A DNA stretch of 58,786 nt from Collinsella sp. (GCA_019414645.1 DXLP01000014.1:1-58786); one strand, 5' to 3'; positions 26,276-34,072 are shown, numbered from the stretch's first letter. The notes: generated by a model not told the origin, from the sequence alone. A program made the numbers and translations.

Positions 26276-28255
26276 ATGACCGATAACATGCAGCAGATGG
26301 CGCTCGACACGCTCGGCGCCTATTTTGGCTACACCTCGTTTCGCCCGGGACAGGACCGCATGGTCGATGCGATCCTTGCCGGTCGCGATGCGCTGGGTGT
26401 TATGCCCACGGGCGCCGGAAAGTCCATTTGCTACCAGGTGCCCGCGCTCATGCTGCCCGGCATCACCTTTGTGGTGAGTCCGTTGCTGTCGCTTATGGAG
26501 GACCAGACCCGCGCACTGCTCGCGGCGGGTGCGCGCCCCAGCTATCTCAACTCCAGCCTTACGCTGGCTCAGCAAAATACCGTGCTCAAGCGTGCTCGTG
26601 AGGGGCGCTACCAGCTAATGTATGTGGCACCCGAGCGCCTGCTCGAGCCACGCTTTCTGGCCTTTGCGCAGGAAGTTGCGGCCGAAGGCGGCATTGGCGT
26701 GCCACTCGTAGCTATTGACGAGGCCCACTGCGTGAGCCAGTGGGGGCAGGATTTCCGCCCCGCCTACCTGCAGATTCGCGAGTTCATCGATTCGCTGCCG
26801 CAGCGCCCCATCGTGGCGGCGTTTACCGCCACGGCGACCGAGCGCGTGCGTGCGGACATTCAGCAGATGCTCGGCCTGCAAAACCCCGCGACGGTGGTGA
26901 CGGGTTTTGATCGCAAGAACCTCTACTTTGGTTGCGAGGAGATGGGCGACAAGGCCAAGACCGCGTGGGTGCGCGACTACGTGATTGCGCATTCGAGCGA
27001 GAGCGGCATCGTGTATTGCTCGACCCGCAAGACGGTCGACGCGCTGGCCGCGGAGCTTGCCGAGGCTCTGGGCCCCAGCGGCATTCGCGTTGGCCGCTAC
27101 CATGCAGGCATGGGCAACGACGCCCGTCGCCAAAGCCAGCGCGCCTTTATCGACGACGATATCCAGGTGATGGTTGCCACCAACGCCTTTGGCATGGGCA
27201 TCGACAAGCCCAACGTGCGCTACGTGATCCACAACAACGTGCCCGAGAGCATTGAGGCCTACTACCAGGAGGCGGGCCGCGCCGGCCGCGATGGCGACCC
27301 GGCCAGCTGCCATCTGCTGTGGAACGGCAACGATTTTCGCATGCGCCGCTTTCTGATCGATCGCGGCGATGCTGCCGATGAGGCACTCGACGACGAGCAG
27401 CGTGCGTGGGCGCTCCAGAATCGATATCGTCTGCTCAGCCAGATGGAGGGCTACTGCAATACCACCGGCTGCTTGCGCGAATACATGCTGCGCTACTTTG
27501 GCGACGAGGCCGCGGTCGAGCATGCCGCGGCCGGTACGGGCGGCGTCGCCACGGACGACGTCGAGGGCTGCGGCAACTGCAGCAACTGCCTCACGCAGTT
27601 CGAGGTCGAGGACGTCACCGATATGGCCCGCGCTGCCGTGCGCTATGTGGCCATGCGGCCCATGCGCTTCGGCAAGTCGCTCATCGCCGACGTGCTCCAC
27701 GGCGGCAACACCGAGCGCATTCGCCAGATGCATTTGGACGAGGACCGCGGCTACGGTGAGCTGTCGAGCGAATCGGTCGGGCGCATCAAGGACATCATCG
27801 GCCAGCTGTGCGGCCGCGGTTATCTGGCTACCTCGCAGGGACAGTACCCGGTCGTGGGGCTGGGCCCGCGTGTCGCCGAGGTCGAGGATGAGGCGTTCGC
27901 CTTTACCGTTAAGCGTCGCGCGTCCAAGCGCAAGGCCTCGGCCCGCGCCCGCCGTGCGGTGGATCTGCTGCGCGAGGAGGCCGAGCTGGATCAGCGCCCG
28001 CGCGTGGGTGACGATGCCGAGCTGTTCGAGCGCCTGCGTGCCCTGCGCAAGGAGATTTCGACCGAGCTGGAGATGGCGCCGTACATGGTCTTCTCCGACA
28101 AGGCCCTGCGCGGCCTGTGCCGTCTGCGCCCCCAGACGCGCGACGAGCTGATTCAGGTCAACGGCATTGGCGAGAAAAAGGCCGACGCCTTTGGCGAGCA
28201 GTTTATGACGGCGATCGAAGAGTTTGAGTCCGAGCATGCGCGGGATGGAGCGTAA
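26276..28255 (+). CDS. recQ: ATP-dependent DNA helicase RecQ
   Basis: 659 residues. The helicase core has GVMPTGAGKSICYQVP (about 41-56), DEAH in AIDEAHCVSQWGQDFRP (about 146-162), TATATERVRADI, and motif VI YYQEAGRAGRDGDPA (about 330-344). The zinc-binding region GYCNTTGCLREYML to GCGNCSNC (about 393-440) and a winged helix follow. The HRDC domain is near residue 590, FSDKALRGLCRLRPQTR, then a helix-hairpin ending VNGIGEKKADAFG. RecQ unwinds recombination intermediates with 3'-5' polarity. It separates the two GntR genes and overlaps neither; a GntR gene starts two bases after its stop, so they may be co-transcribed. Confidence 0.95.
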   Translation: MTDNMQQMALDTLGAYFGYTSFRPGQDRMVDAILAGRDALGVMPTGAGKSICYQVPALMLPGITFVVSPLLSLMEDQTRALLAAGARPSYLNSSLTLAQQNTVLKRAREGRYQLMYVAPERLLEPRFLAFAQEVAAEGGIGVPLVAIDEAHCVSQWGQDFRPAYLQIREFIDSLPQRPIVAAFTATATERVRADIQQMLGLQNPATVVTGFDRKNLYFGCEEMGDKAKTAWVRDYVIAHSSESGIVYCSTRKTVDALAAELAEALGPSGIRVGRYHAGMGNDARRQSQRAFIDDDIQVMVATNAFGMGIDKPNVRYVIHNNVPESIEAYYQEAGRAGRDGDPASCHLLWNGNDFRMRRFLIDRGDAADEALDDEQRAWALQNRYRLLSQMEGYCNTTGCLREYMLRYFGDEAAVEHAAAGTGGVATDDVEGCGNCSNCLTQFEVEDVTDMARAAVRYVAMRPMRFGKSLIADVLHGGNTERIRQMHLDEDRGYGELSSESVGRIKDIIGQLCGRGYLATSQGQYPVVGLGPRVAEVEDEAFAFTVKRRASKRKASARARRAVDLLREEAELDQRPRVGDDAELFERLRALRKEISTELEMAPYMVFSDKALRGLCRLRPQTRDELIQVNGIGEKKADAFGEQFMTAIEEFESEHARDGA

Positions 28256-28257
28256 CG

Positions 28258-29013
28258 ATGGCATTCGACGATAAAACCGACCGCTCTGGCGCATCCGCCG
28301 TGCCGCTGTATCAGCAGGTTATGGACGACCTGAAAGGCGAGATCGCACGCGGCGTGTACGCGGCCGGCTCGCGCATTCCTTCCGAGATGGAGCTCGCGAA
28401 GTCCTACGGCGTGGGGCGCATCACCGTGCGCCGTGCCATCGAGGAGCTGTCGCGCGCGGGGTATCTCAACCGCCAGCAGGGGAGGGGCACGTTTGTGTGC
28501 GCCCCCAAGCTCAAGCGCAAGATTCGCCAGAAGGGTGACGTCCAGAGCTTTACTGAGGGTTGTGCTGCCAACGACATGGTGCCGGGTGCGCGTCTGGTGT
28601 CGCGCACGGTGGTCGCGGCGACGCACGAGGATGCGGCGTTCTTTGGCGTGGAGCCCGGCTGCGAGCTTATCGTGGTCGAGCGCGTGCGCACGGCCGACGG
28701 CATCCCCGTCATGCTCGAGAACAACGCCTTTGTGCTCGCCGACCATCCCTACCTGCAGACGCTGGCCGACGAGGACCTCACCGATAACTCAATCTTTGCG
28801 CTCGTTGCCGAGCATTCGGGTCGCGCGCCGCTCAAGTCCGACCCCTGCACCGTGGAGATTGCGCTTGCCGATACTCAGACGGCCCCGCTGCTGGAGGTGC
28901 CGGTCGGCGAGCCGCTCTTCTATATGGAGGCCTACTTTACCGATGAGGACGAGCGGCCCCTGCTGCTCGGTCGTCAAAAGATCGTGGGCTCGCGCTACGT
29001 GTTCGACATCTAA
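28258..29013 (+). CDS. GntR/HutC-family repressor (UTRA domain)
   Basis: 251 residues. The winged helix (about 13-85) has IPSEMELAKSYGVGRITV and RRAIEELSRAGYLNRQQGRG; the UTRA domain follows, with VVERVRTADGIPVMLENNAF and the closing GRQKIVGSRYVFDI. It precedes deglycase 3 in the same orientation, with two near-identical 17-mers in the 144-bp gap that are good operator candidates. The start lies two bases after the recQ stop, which ties its expression to recQ unless it has a promoter inside that gene. Confidence 0.88.
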   Translation: MAFDDKTDRSGASAVPLYQQVMDDLKGEIARGVYAAGSRIPSEMELAKSYGVGRITVRRAIEELSRAGYLNRQQGRGTFVCAPKLKRKIRQKGDVQSFTEGCAANDMVPGARLVSRTVVAATHEDAAFFGVEPGCELIVVERVRTADGIPVMLENNAFVLADHPYLQTLADEDLTDNSIFALVAEHSGRAPLKSDPCTVEIALADTQTAPLLEVPVGEPLFYMEAYFTDEDERPLLLGRQKIVGSRYVFDI

Positions 29014-29022
29014 CGTTCACGA

Positions 29023-29101
29023 ATAGAACAACATGGAACAAATTTACCGCAATGGCTTCCACCGTGGCTGCATGCGTGGTATATATAGAACAACATAGAA
29101 C
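29023..29101. promoter_or_regulatory. Paired candidate operators before deglycase 3
   Basis: ATAGAACAACATGGAAC (29023-29039) and ATAGAACAACATAGAAC (29085-29101) differ at one of 17 positions and are 62 bases apart start to start. TATATA at 29082-29087 may be a -10 box overlapping the second site. The half-word ATAGAACA also appears twice upstream of hicA (33784 and 33801). Confidence 0.5.
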
Positions 29102-29157
29102 GACAGCAGGTACGAGCAGCCGTCGCCAAAAGCCGCCACACAAGGAGGGGCATCAGC

Positions 29158-30126
29158 ATGAACGCACATGATCTGATTCAGGAAATTATCGAGCGCAAGG
29201 GCAAGATCGAGAACGTCTTTTGGATCGCTTGCGGCGGTTCGATGATCGATCTCATGCCGGCCAACGAGCTGCTCAAGCGTGAGGCCACCACGTTTACCTC
29301 GACGGTCTACACGGCACGCGAGTTTTGCCTGATGGCTCCCAAGAGTCTTGGCGAGAAGTCGCTCGTCATCGCCTGCAGCCACAGCGGCAACACGCAGGAG
29401 GTCGTCGACGGCTGCGAGATGGCGCTGGCCGCCGGTGCCGAGGTCATTGCCCTTACCGACTGCGAGGGCTCAAAGATCGACAACGGCAAGTGGACTACCT
29501 GGGTCTATCCGTGGGGTGAGGGCGTGTCGCAGGCCGAGGTGCCGCAGGGCATTGGCGCTCTGATCGCCGCCGAGTTGCTCGACCAGCAGGAAGGCTACGA
29601 GTCACTCGCCGACATGTATGAGGGCCTCAAGCAGATGGATGCGCTGCTGCCCGCCGCCCGTGAGAAGGTCAACGCCGAGCTGGGCGCCCGCTTTGCCGAG
29701 CTCTGCCAGCAGCACAAGTTCTTCTATATCCTGGGCTCCGGTCCCAACTTTAGCCAGACCTATGCCATGGCGATCTGCTCGCTCATGGAGATGCAGTGGC
29801 AGCACTGCTGCTACATCCACTCCGGCGAGTACTTCCACGGCCCGTTCGAAGCCACCGAGCCCGGCGTGTTCTACTTTGTGCAGCTCGGATCGGGCGAGTG
29901 CCGCCCCATGGAGGAGCGTGCGCTGGCGTTCCTCAACACGCACACCGATACAGTCATGGTGCTCGATGCGCTCGAGTACGGCGTGGGCGAAGTGCCTGCC
30001 AGCGTGCGTTCGTTCCTGGAGCCGATCTTCTTCTACAACATGAGCTGCGAGCTGCGCGCCGCCCGCGGCAAGGTGTTCGACCACAGCCCCGAGATTCGTC
30101 GCTACATGGGCATCGAGCAGTACTAG
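29158..30126 (+). CDS. SIS-domain deglycase, FrlB-like (copy 3)
   Basis: 322 residues, two SIS domains: WIACGGSMIDLMPANELL (22-39), CSHSGNTQEVVDG (73-85), and the catalytic pair E211 and H227 in MEMQWQH and SGEYFHGPFE. It is more divergent from copies 1 and 2 than they are from each other near the C-terminus (IRRYMGIEQY instead of RRYMWKL-Y). ATG 29158 follows ACAAGGAGGGGCATCAGC. It has its own GntR gene directly upstream, which suggests a different inducer and thus a different Amadori substrate. Confidence 0.82.
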   Translation: MNAHDLIQEIIERKGKIENVFWIACGGSMIDLMPANELLKREATTFTSTVYTAREFCLMAPKSLGEKSLVIACSHSGNTQEVVDGCEMALAAGAEVIALTDCEGSKIDNGKWTTWVYPWGEGVSQAEVPQGIGALIAAELLDQQEGYESLADMYEGLKQMDALLPAAREKVNAELGARFAELCQQHKFFYILGSGPNFSQTYAMAICSLMEMQWQHCCYIHSGEYFHGPFEATEPGVFYFVQLGSGECRPMEERALAFLNTHTDTVMVLDALEYGVGEVPASVRSFLEPIFFYNMSCELRAARGKVFDHSPEIRRYMGIEQY

Positions 30127-30177
30127 GTAACGGGAAAAGCATTCACCTTCGATTCGCGAGCGTGTCGCATGAGCCAA

Positions 30178-30217
30178 AAAGCGGGCCGTGCCGGGGATTT
30201 CCGGCGCGGCCCGCTTT
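30178..30217. terminator. Bidirectional terminator between convergent genes
   Basis: A 17-bp stem (30178-30194 with 30201-30217, one G-U pair) bounded by AAA and TTT, with loop GGATTT. It separates deglycase 3 from the dehydrogenase read from the other strand. Confidence 0.82.
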
Positions 30218-30259
30218 GCATAGCGTCCGTATGAGCGAGGTGTCGCGTCAAGCGGCGGC

Positions 30260-31237
30260 CTACTTCGCGTCGTAGGCCTCGGCGTCCCACCAGTCGAGCT
30301 GGGCGATGTTGTCGCGGATGTGCTGGCAGCTCTTGTGGAAGCCCTCGAGCTCGTGCTCGGACAGGTCCAGCGTGTAGACCTCCTCGACGCCCTCGGCACC
30401 GATCGCGCACGGCAGGGAGGTGAAGATGCCCTCCTCGCCATACTGGCCGGTCATGAGCGTGGAGGCGGAAAGCACGGCGTGCTCGTTATGCAGCACGGCG
30501 GCGCAAACGCGCGCGGCGGAGTTGGCGACGGCGTACTCGGTGCACTGTTTGCCCTGGTAGGTTACGTAGCCGCCCTTGCGCGCGAGCTCCTCGACCTCCA
30601 TGTGGTCAAAGGCGTACTTGTCGGGGTTCTCGGCCTGAAGCTCGTTAAGGCTCTTGCCGGCGATGGTTGCGGCCTTAAAGGCGGCCAGCTGGCTAAAGCC
30701 GTGCTCGCCGATCATGTAGGCGTCGATGGACTTGGGGCTCACGCCGACCTTCTTGGAGATCTCGGTGCGCAGGCGGGCGGAGTCCAGGCCGCAGCCCGAG
30801 CCGATGATCTTCTTGGGATCGTAGCCGGTCAGGTGCCACAGCTCGGTGCACACGACGTCGCAGGGGTTGGAGATGCTCACGAAGATGCCATCAAAGCCGG
30901 CGTCGACGATGCGCTTGGCAAAGGTGCGGGCGGCGTCGGTGGTAAAGAACAGCTCGCCGTCGCGGTTGCCGGCGGCCAGCGCGACCTTGCCGGCGGCGTT
31001 GACGATGACGTCGCAGCAGGCAAGCTCCTCGTAGTGGTCGTAGCAGTTGACGATCTTGGTGTTGTACGGGACAAACGAAAGGGAGTCGCGCAGGTCCTGG
31101 ACCTCGGACGTCACCTTGGCCTGGTTGATATCGCACAGGTACAGCTCATCGGCAATGCCCTGCATAAGCAGGCTGTTGGCAACATGTGCTCCTACGTGGC
31201 CCTGGCCGACCACACCGATCTTACGCGTCTGGTACAT
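30260..31237 (-). CDS. L-2-hydroxyacid dehydrogenase (lactate/2-hydroxyisocaproate type)
   Basis: 325 residues of the LDH/MDH fold. The nucleotide-binding loop is GVVGQGHVGAHVA (8-20), the second-strand acid is D36, and the catalytic His 179 is in IGEHGFSQ, with Asp 152 in LDSARLR completing the relay. The mobile loop, NAAGKVALAAGNRDGE (80-95), does not look like a standard lactate dehydrogenase loop, and EELARKGGYVTYQGK resembles L-2-hydroxyisocaproate dehydrogenase more. The likely reaction is NADH-dependent reduction of a 2-oxoacid. The ATG follows AAAGGATACATAT on the minus strand. Lactate is a likely substrate but not proven. Confidence 0.78.
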   Translation of the reverse strand: MYQTRKIGVVGQGHVGAHVANSLLMQGIADELYLCDINQAKVTSEVQDLRDSLSFVPYNTKIVNCYDHYEELACCDVIVNAAGKVALAAGNRDGELFFTTDAARTFAKRIVDAGFDGIFVSISNPCDVVCTELWHLTGYDPKKIIGSGCGLDSARLRTEISKKVGVSPKSIDAYMIGEHGFSQLAAFKAATIAGKSLNELQAENPDKYAFDHMEVEELARKGGYVTYQGKQCTEYAVANSAARVCAAVLHNEHAVLSASTLMTGQYGEEGIFTSLPCAIGAEGVEEVYTLDLSEHELEGFHKSCQHIRDNIAQLDWWDAEAYDAK

Positions 31238-31314
31238 ATATGTATCCTTTCGGCCGAGTTTTTCGCGTCGAACCATTGTAGCGTCCTGCTGTTACTTTGC
31301 TAGGCTAAAGTGCC

Positions 31315-31349
31315 GTAGATTTTGGGACATGCCTTAATCTCTACTTTTG
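31315..31349. repeat. GGCATGTCCCAAAA hairpin family, copy 1 (minus sense)
   Basis: GTAGATTTTGGGACATGCC (31315-31333) followed by a diverged complement to 31349. Its reverse complement matches 34086-34105. It lies in the divergent gap between the dehydrogenase and metA. Confidence 0.5.
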
Positions 31350-31447
31350 GAGTGATTTGGGCCGTTGACGGCATCGCTGGGCGATGCGCTCGCGCGGATG
31401 GGGCCGGTCGTTGTACCATAGCTGCAACTGACTCGTAAGGAGCATCC

Positions 31448-32374
31448 ATGCCCATTCGTATCCCCGACGCTCTCCCTGCAGCCGCGCAGCTCGAGAGCGA
31501 GAACATCTTTGTCATGACCGAGTACCGCGCGCTGCACCAGGACATCCGTCCGCTGCGCGTGCTCATCCTCAACCTCATGCCCACTAAGATCGCCACTGAG
31601 ACGCAGATCATGCGCAAGCTCTCCAACACGCCGCTGCAGGTGGAGGTGGACCTGCTGCGCACCAAGACGCACGAGGCCACGCACGTGAGCGCCGGCCACC
31701 TGGAGACGTTCTACCGCACGTTCGACGACATCCGCGACATCCACTACGACGGCCTGATCATCACGGGCGCGCCGGTGGAGCAGATGCCGTTCGAGGAGGT
31801 CGACTACTGGCCCGAGCTCTGCCAGATCATGGATTGGTCCACCACGCACGTGCACTCTACGCTGCACATTTGTTGGGGCGCGCAGGCAGGGCTGTACCAT
31901 CATTACGGCATCCAGAAGTACGACCTGCCGGCAAAGGCGAGCGGCGTGTTCGAGCATTATCTGGTGAAGCCGCAAAGCCCGCTGGTCCGCGGCTTTGACG
32001 ACCGCTTCTATGCCGTACATTCGCGCAACACCGACGTGCGCCGCGAGGACGTGGAGGCCGAGCCGCAGCTTGAGGTCGTGGCCGTGTCCGACGAGGTGGG
32101 CCTGTACATCGTCAAGTCGACCGACAGCCGTCGCTTCTTTGTCTTTGGCCATCCCGAGTACGACACCGATACGCTGCGCCTGGAGTACGAGCGCGATGTG
32201 AAGCGCGGGCTCAACCCGGAGGTGCCGGCGCACTACTTTCCGGGTGACGACCCCTCCGCCGAGCCGCGCAACGTCTGGCGCAGCCAAGCTCAGCTGTTCT
32301 ACACCAACTGGCTCAACTACTACGTCTACCAGACCACGCCCTACGACCTGGCCTGCGCCGGCGAGGAGCACTAG
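31448..32374 (+). CDS. metA: Homoserine O-acyltransferase MetA, predicted acetyl-CoA-specific
   Basis: 308 residues, aligning by eye with E. coli MetA without gaps through residue 237. The nucleophile is C142 in [10 protein letters not shown], and H235 and E237 are in FGHPEYD. Residue 111 is Glu (GAPVE) where E. coli has Gly; in this family Glu 111 goes with acetyl-CoA and Gly 111 with succinyl-CoA, so the product is probably O-acetylhomoserine for methionine synthesis despite the MetA fold. ATG 31448 follows TAAGGAGCATCC. No S-box or other leader motif is visible upstream. Confidence 0.93.
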   Translation: MPIRIPDALPAAAQLESENIFVMTEYRALHQDIRPLRVLILNLMPTKIATETQIMRKLSNTPLQVEVDLLRTKTHEATHVSAGHLETFYRTFDDIRDIHYDGLIITGAPVEQMPFEEVDYWPELCQIMDWSTTHVHSTLHICWGAQAGLYHHYGIQKYDLPAKASGVFEHYLVKPQSPLVRGFDDRFYAVHSRNTDVRREDVEAEPQLEVVAVSDEVGLYIVKSTDSRRFFVFGHPEYDTDTLRLEYERDVKRGLNPEVPAHYFPGDDPSAEPRNVWRSQAQLFYTNWLNYYVYQTTPYDLACAGEEH

Positions 32375-32416
32375 GCTGCGATGGTACTGCTGTAGCCGTG
32401 GCTGATATGGCGGCGA

Positions 32417-33013
32417 TTAGGCGCTGATGATGTGGGGTAGCGGCAGGTCGTGAGCGTCGGTGGGAACGCGGTCGACACGCTGCTCGTCAAAGGCGATGCC
32501 GATGATTTGGCATGCGGGCGAGAGCATGGGCAGATAGCGGTCATAGCAACCGCCGCCGTAGCCCAGGCGCGCGCCGGTTTGGTCGAAGGACACGAGCGGC
32601 ACAACAATCATGTCGAGAGCCTCGGCAGGCACGATGGGGAAGCGGTCGCTGTCGATGTCCGTGGCCGCAAAGGCCCGCGTAGGGTGGGCGATAAACGGAG
32701 CCGCGGACGCATCGTCGGCGGCAACTGCCCGCATGCACATGCACTGGCCACAAGCTGCGGCATCAATTGCCGAGAGCATGCACGGATAAGCTACGCGCCA
32801 GCCGCGCGCAGCGGCCGCAGCGGCAAACGCGGCAGGGTCGACTTCGGAGCCCATCGCGGCATAGATGGCAACGGTGTGCGGCGCCGCGGCACCCAGGCAA
32901 TCCAACAGCTCAACAAGCCGCGCACAGATAGTGGCGGACTTCGCCGCCCGCACATCCAAATCAATCGCATCGCGCCGAGCAATCACCGCCCGTCGCAACT
33001 CAGCCTTATCCAT
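32417..33013 (-). CDS. 5-formyltetrahydrofolate cyclo-ligase
   Basis: 198 residues. The N-terminal RRAVIARRDAIDLDVRAAKS, the middle YAAMGSEVDPAA and the C-terminal phosphate/ATP loop DQTGARLGYGGGCYDRYL (about 150-167) are the hallmarks of the family. It converts 5-formyl-THF to 5,10-methenyl-THF with ATP. The start at 33013 is chosen because GAGGGAG precedes it on the minus strand. A CCTACCAAAA hairpin lies just upstream and overlaps the leader. Confidence 0.9.
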   Translation of the reverse strand: MDKAELRRAVIARRDAIDLDVRAAKSATICARLVELLDCLGAAAPHTVAIYAAMGSEVDPAAFAAAAAARGWRVAYPCMLSAIDAAACGQCMCMRAVAADDASAAPFIAHPTRAFAATDIDSDRFPIVPAEALDMIVVPLVSFDQTGARLGYGGGCYDRYLPMLSPACQIIGIAFDEQRVDRVPTDAHDLPLPHIISA

Positions 33014-33030
33014 CCCAGCTCCCTCTCCCA

Positions 33031-33082
33031 AACCTACCAAAAAGGGACAGGTTTATTTTGGCAGGTTTTATCTGGGCAAACG
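33031..33082 (-). repeat. CCTACCAAAA hairpin family, copy 3
   Basis: Read on the minus strand it begins CGTTTGCCCAGATAAAA, then ACCTGCCAAAA, loop TAAACCTGTCCC, TTTTTGGTAGGT. It ends 18 bases before the cyclo-ligase start, again in the same sense as the downstream gene. Confidence 0.72.
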
Positions 33083-33134
33083 TCGAAGCCGCCGCAAAGG
33101 CACCCTTTGTGGCGGCTTCGACTCGACGTTGGCT

Positions 33135-33464
33135 TCACAGCGCCGCAGCGATCGCTTCAGTCACAAACTTATTGAGTGACTCACCCTTCTTTGCCGCCGC
33201 TAGCGCTGCTTGCTTGTGGAGCTCAGAGCCCGTTCTTACGTTGAACGAGCCCTTAAAAGCCCGCTCGGGTTCCTTGCCCTTCTCGGCGCAAAACTCAAGG
33301 TAATCGTCGACGGCGTCGTGGAAGCATTGCTCCACTTCTTCAGCCGTGGAGCCTTCAAATACGATTGCGTCCCTAATGCCGGCGACCATACCTGTTAGCA
33401 CATGCTGTTCGGCATCGAACTCGACCGGGGCGAAATAACCCTTGTATGCCAAAACGTTACTCAT
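33135..33464 (-). CDS. hicB: HicB-family antitoxin
   Basis: 109 residues. The partial RNase-H-like HicB fold spans about 1-60 (YKGYFAPVEFDAEQHVLTGMV opens it, here in two pieces, then VFEGSTAEEVEQCFHDAVDDYL), and a ribbon-helix-helix or similar DNA-binding tail follows (about 70-105, SFNVRTGSELHKQAALAA and SLNKFVTEAIA). HicB neutralises HicA and represses the operon. The start at 33464 is set by GGAGG five bases upstream and overlaps the end of hicA by eight bases. Confidence 0.88.
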   Translation of the reverse strand: MSNVLAYKGYFAPVEFDAEQHVLTGMVAGIRDAIVFEGSTAEEVEQCFHDAVDDYLEFCAEKGKEPERAFKGSFNVRTGSELHKQAALAAAKKGESLNKFVTEAIAAAL

Positions 33465-33720
33465 GACTACCTCCGACATCTTGCAGAAAGCGAACGATGT
33501 TTCGAATGGTCCCCGCTGTCAATTCGTCAGATGGATGAGGCGCGTGCATTACGAACATCCTGCCATCTGATGGCCTGTAGAAGCGAACGCGCGATCCGGA
33601 TGTCTTGCCTTTGCTGTCCATTTCAAAGCCATATGAAGCCATAACTTTAAGAAAGTCAGCGAATCTATACGTTGAAGGACAGCTAAGCAGCTGGGCGATG
33701 AGTTTGTCGATCCGAGTCAT
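33457..33720 (-). CDS. hicA: HicA-family mRNA interferase toxin
   Basis: 87 residues, the usual small size. The double-stranded-RNA-binding-like fold shows YRFADFLKVMASYGFE (about 18-33), SGSRVRFYRP (41-50), and the active-site His in MFVMHAPHPSDELTAGTIRN (about 55-74). HicA cuts mRNA independently of translation when HicB is lost. It is the first gene of the pair, and its start lies 16 bases from a perfect palindrome with an embedded -10 box, so it should be controlled by HicB. Confidence 0.88.
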   Translation of the reverse strand: MTRIDKLIAQLLSCPSTYRFADFLKVMASYGFEMDSKGKTSGSRVRFYRPSDGRMFVMHAPHPSDELTAGTIRNIVRFLQDVGGSHE

Positions 33721-33735
33721 CCTGCCTCACATCCC

Positions 33736-33772
33736 GCAACTATATTATAGTTGCAATTTAAGCCCGAAGCAA
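33736..33772 (-). promoter_or_regulatory. hicAB promoter with embedded palindromic operator
   Basis: On the minus strand, TTGCTT (33767-33772) and TATAAT (33744-33749) are separated by 17 bases. The -10 box sits inside a perfect 19-bp palindrome, GCAACTATA plus one central base plus TATAGTTGC (33736-33754). A repressor bound there would block polymerase directly. HicB is the obvious candidate. Confidence 0.7.
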
Positions 33773-33885
33773 TCACCCATACTATAGAACACATGTACGT
33801 ATAGAACAAGTGTTCGAACCACAACTGAGGAAGGAGACAGGCACCTTTGTGGTGGTCTGTGCTGTGGAGTGGGCGTCTGCGGCGG

Positions 33886-34034
33886 TTTGTCTCAATCTGT
33901 AACAGTAACTCGGCAAAATTGGACCTAGATGTTACAGATTGAGACAAAGAGCTGGTGCCGTTTGGGAACGTCTCGACCTGTAACATCTGGAGCCGATATT
34001 GCCGTCTAGATGTTACAGATTGAGACAAACCGCC
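33886..34034. repeat. Tandem hairpin array built from GTCTCAATCTGTAACA arms
   Basis: Four arms occur in alternating orientation: GTCTCAATCTGTAACA near 33897, TGTTACAGATTGAGAC near 33933, a diverged GTCTCGACCTGTAACA near 33970, and TGTTACAGATTGAGAC near 34012. The outermost arms extend further to GCGGCGGTTT and AAACCGCCGC. This allows either two small hairpins or one large one. Confidence 0.65.
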
Positions 34035-34072
34035 GCGGTGGGCTGCGCCGCCCCGCTCAAACCGCAGAAAAA

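Noticed and set aside
31300..31447. SAM riboswitch before metA
   Set aside because: Only a short GCATCGC/GCGATGC hairpin is present; none of the SAM-I core sequences is visible.
33886..34034. CRISPR array
   Set aside because: The repeated arms alternate in orientation and the spacers are of unequal length, so this is a palindromic element and not a direct-repeat array.
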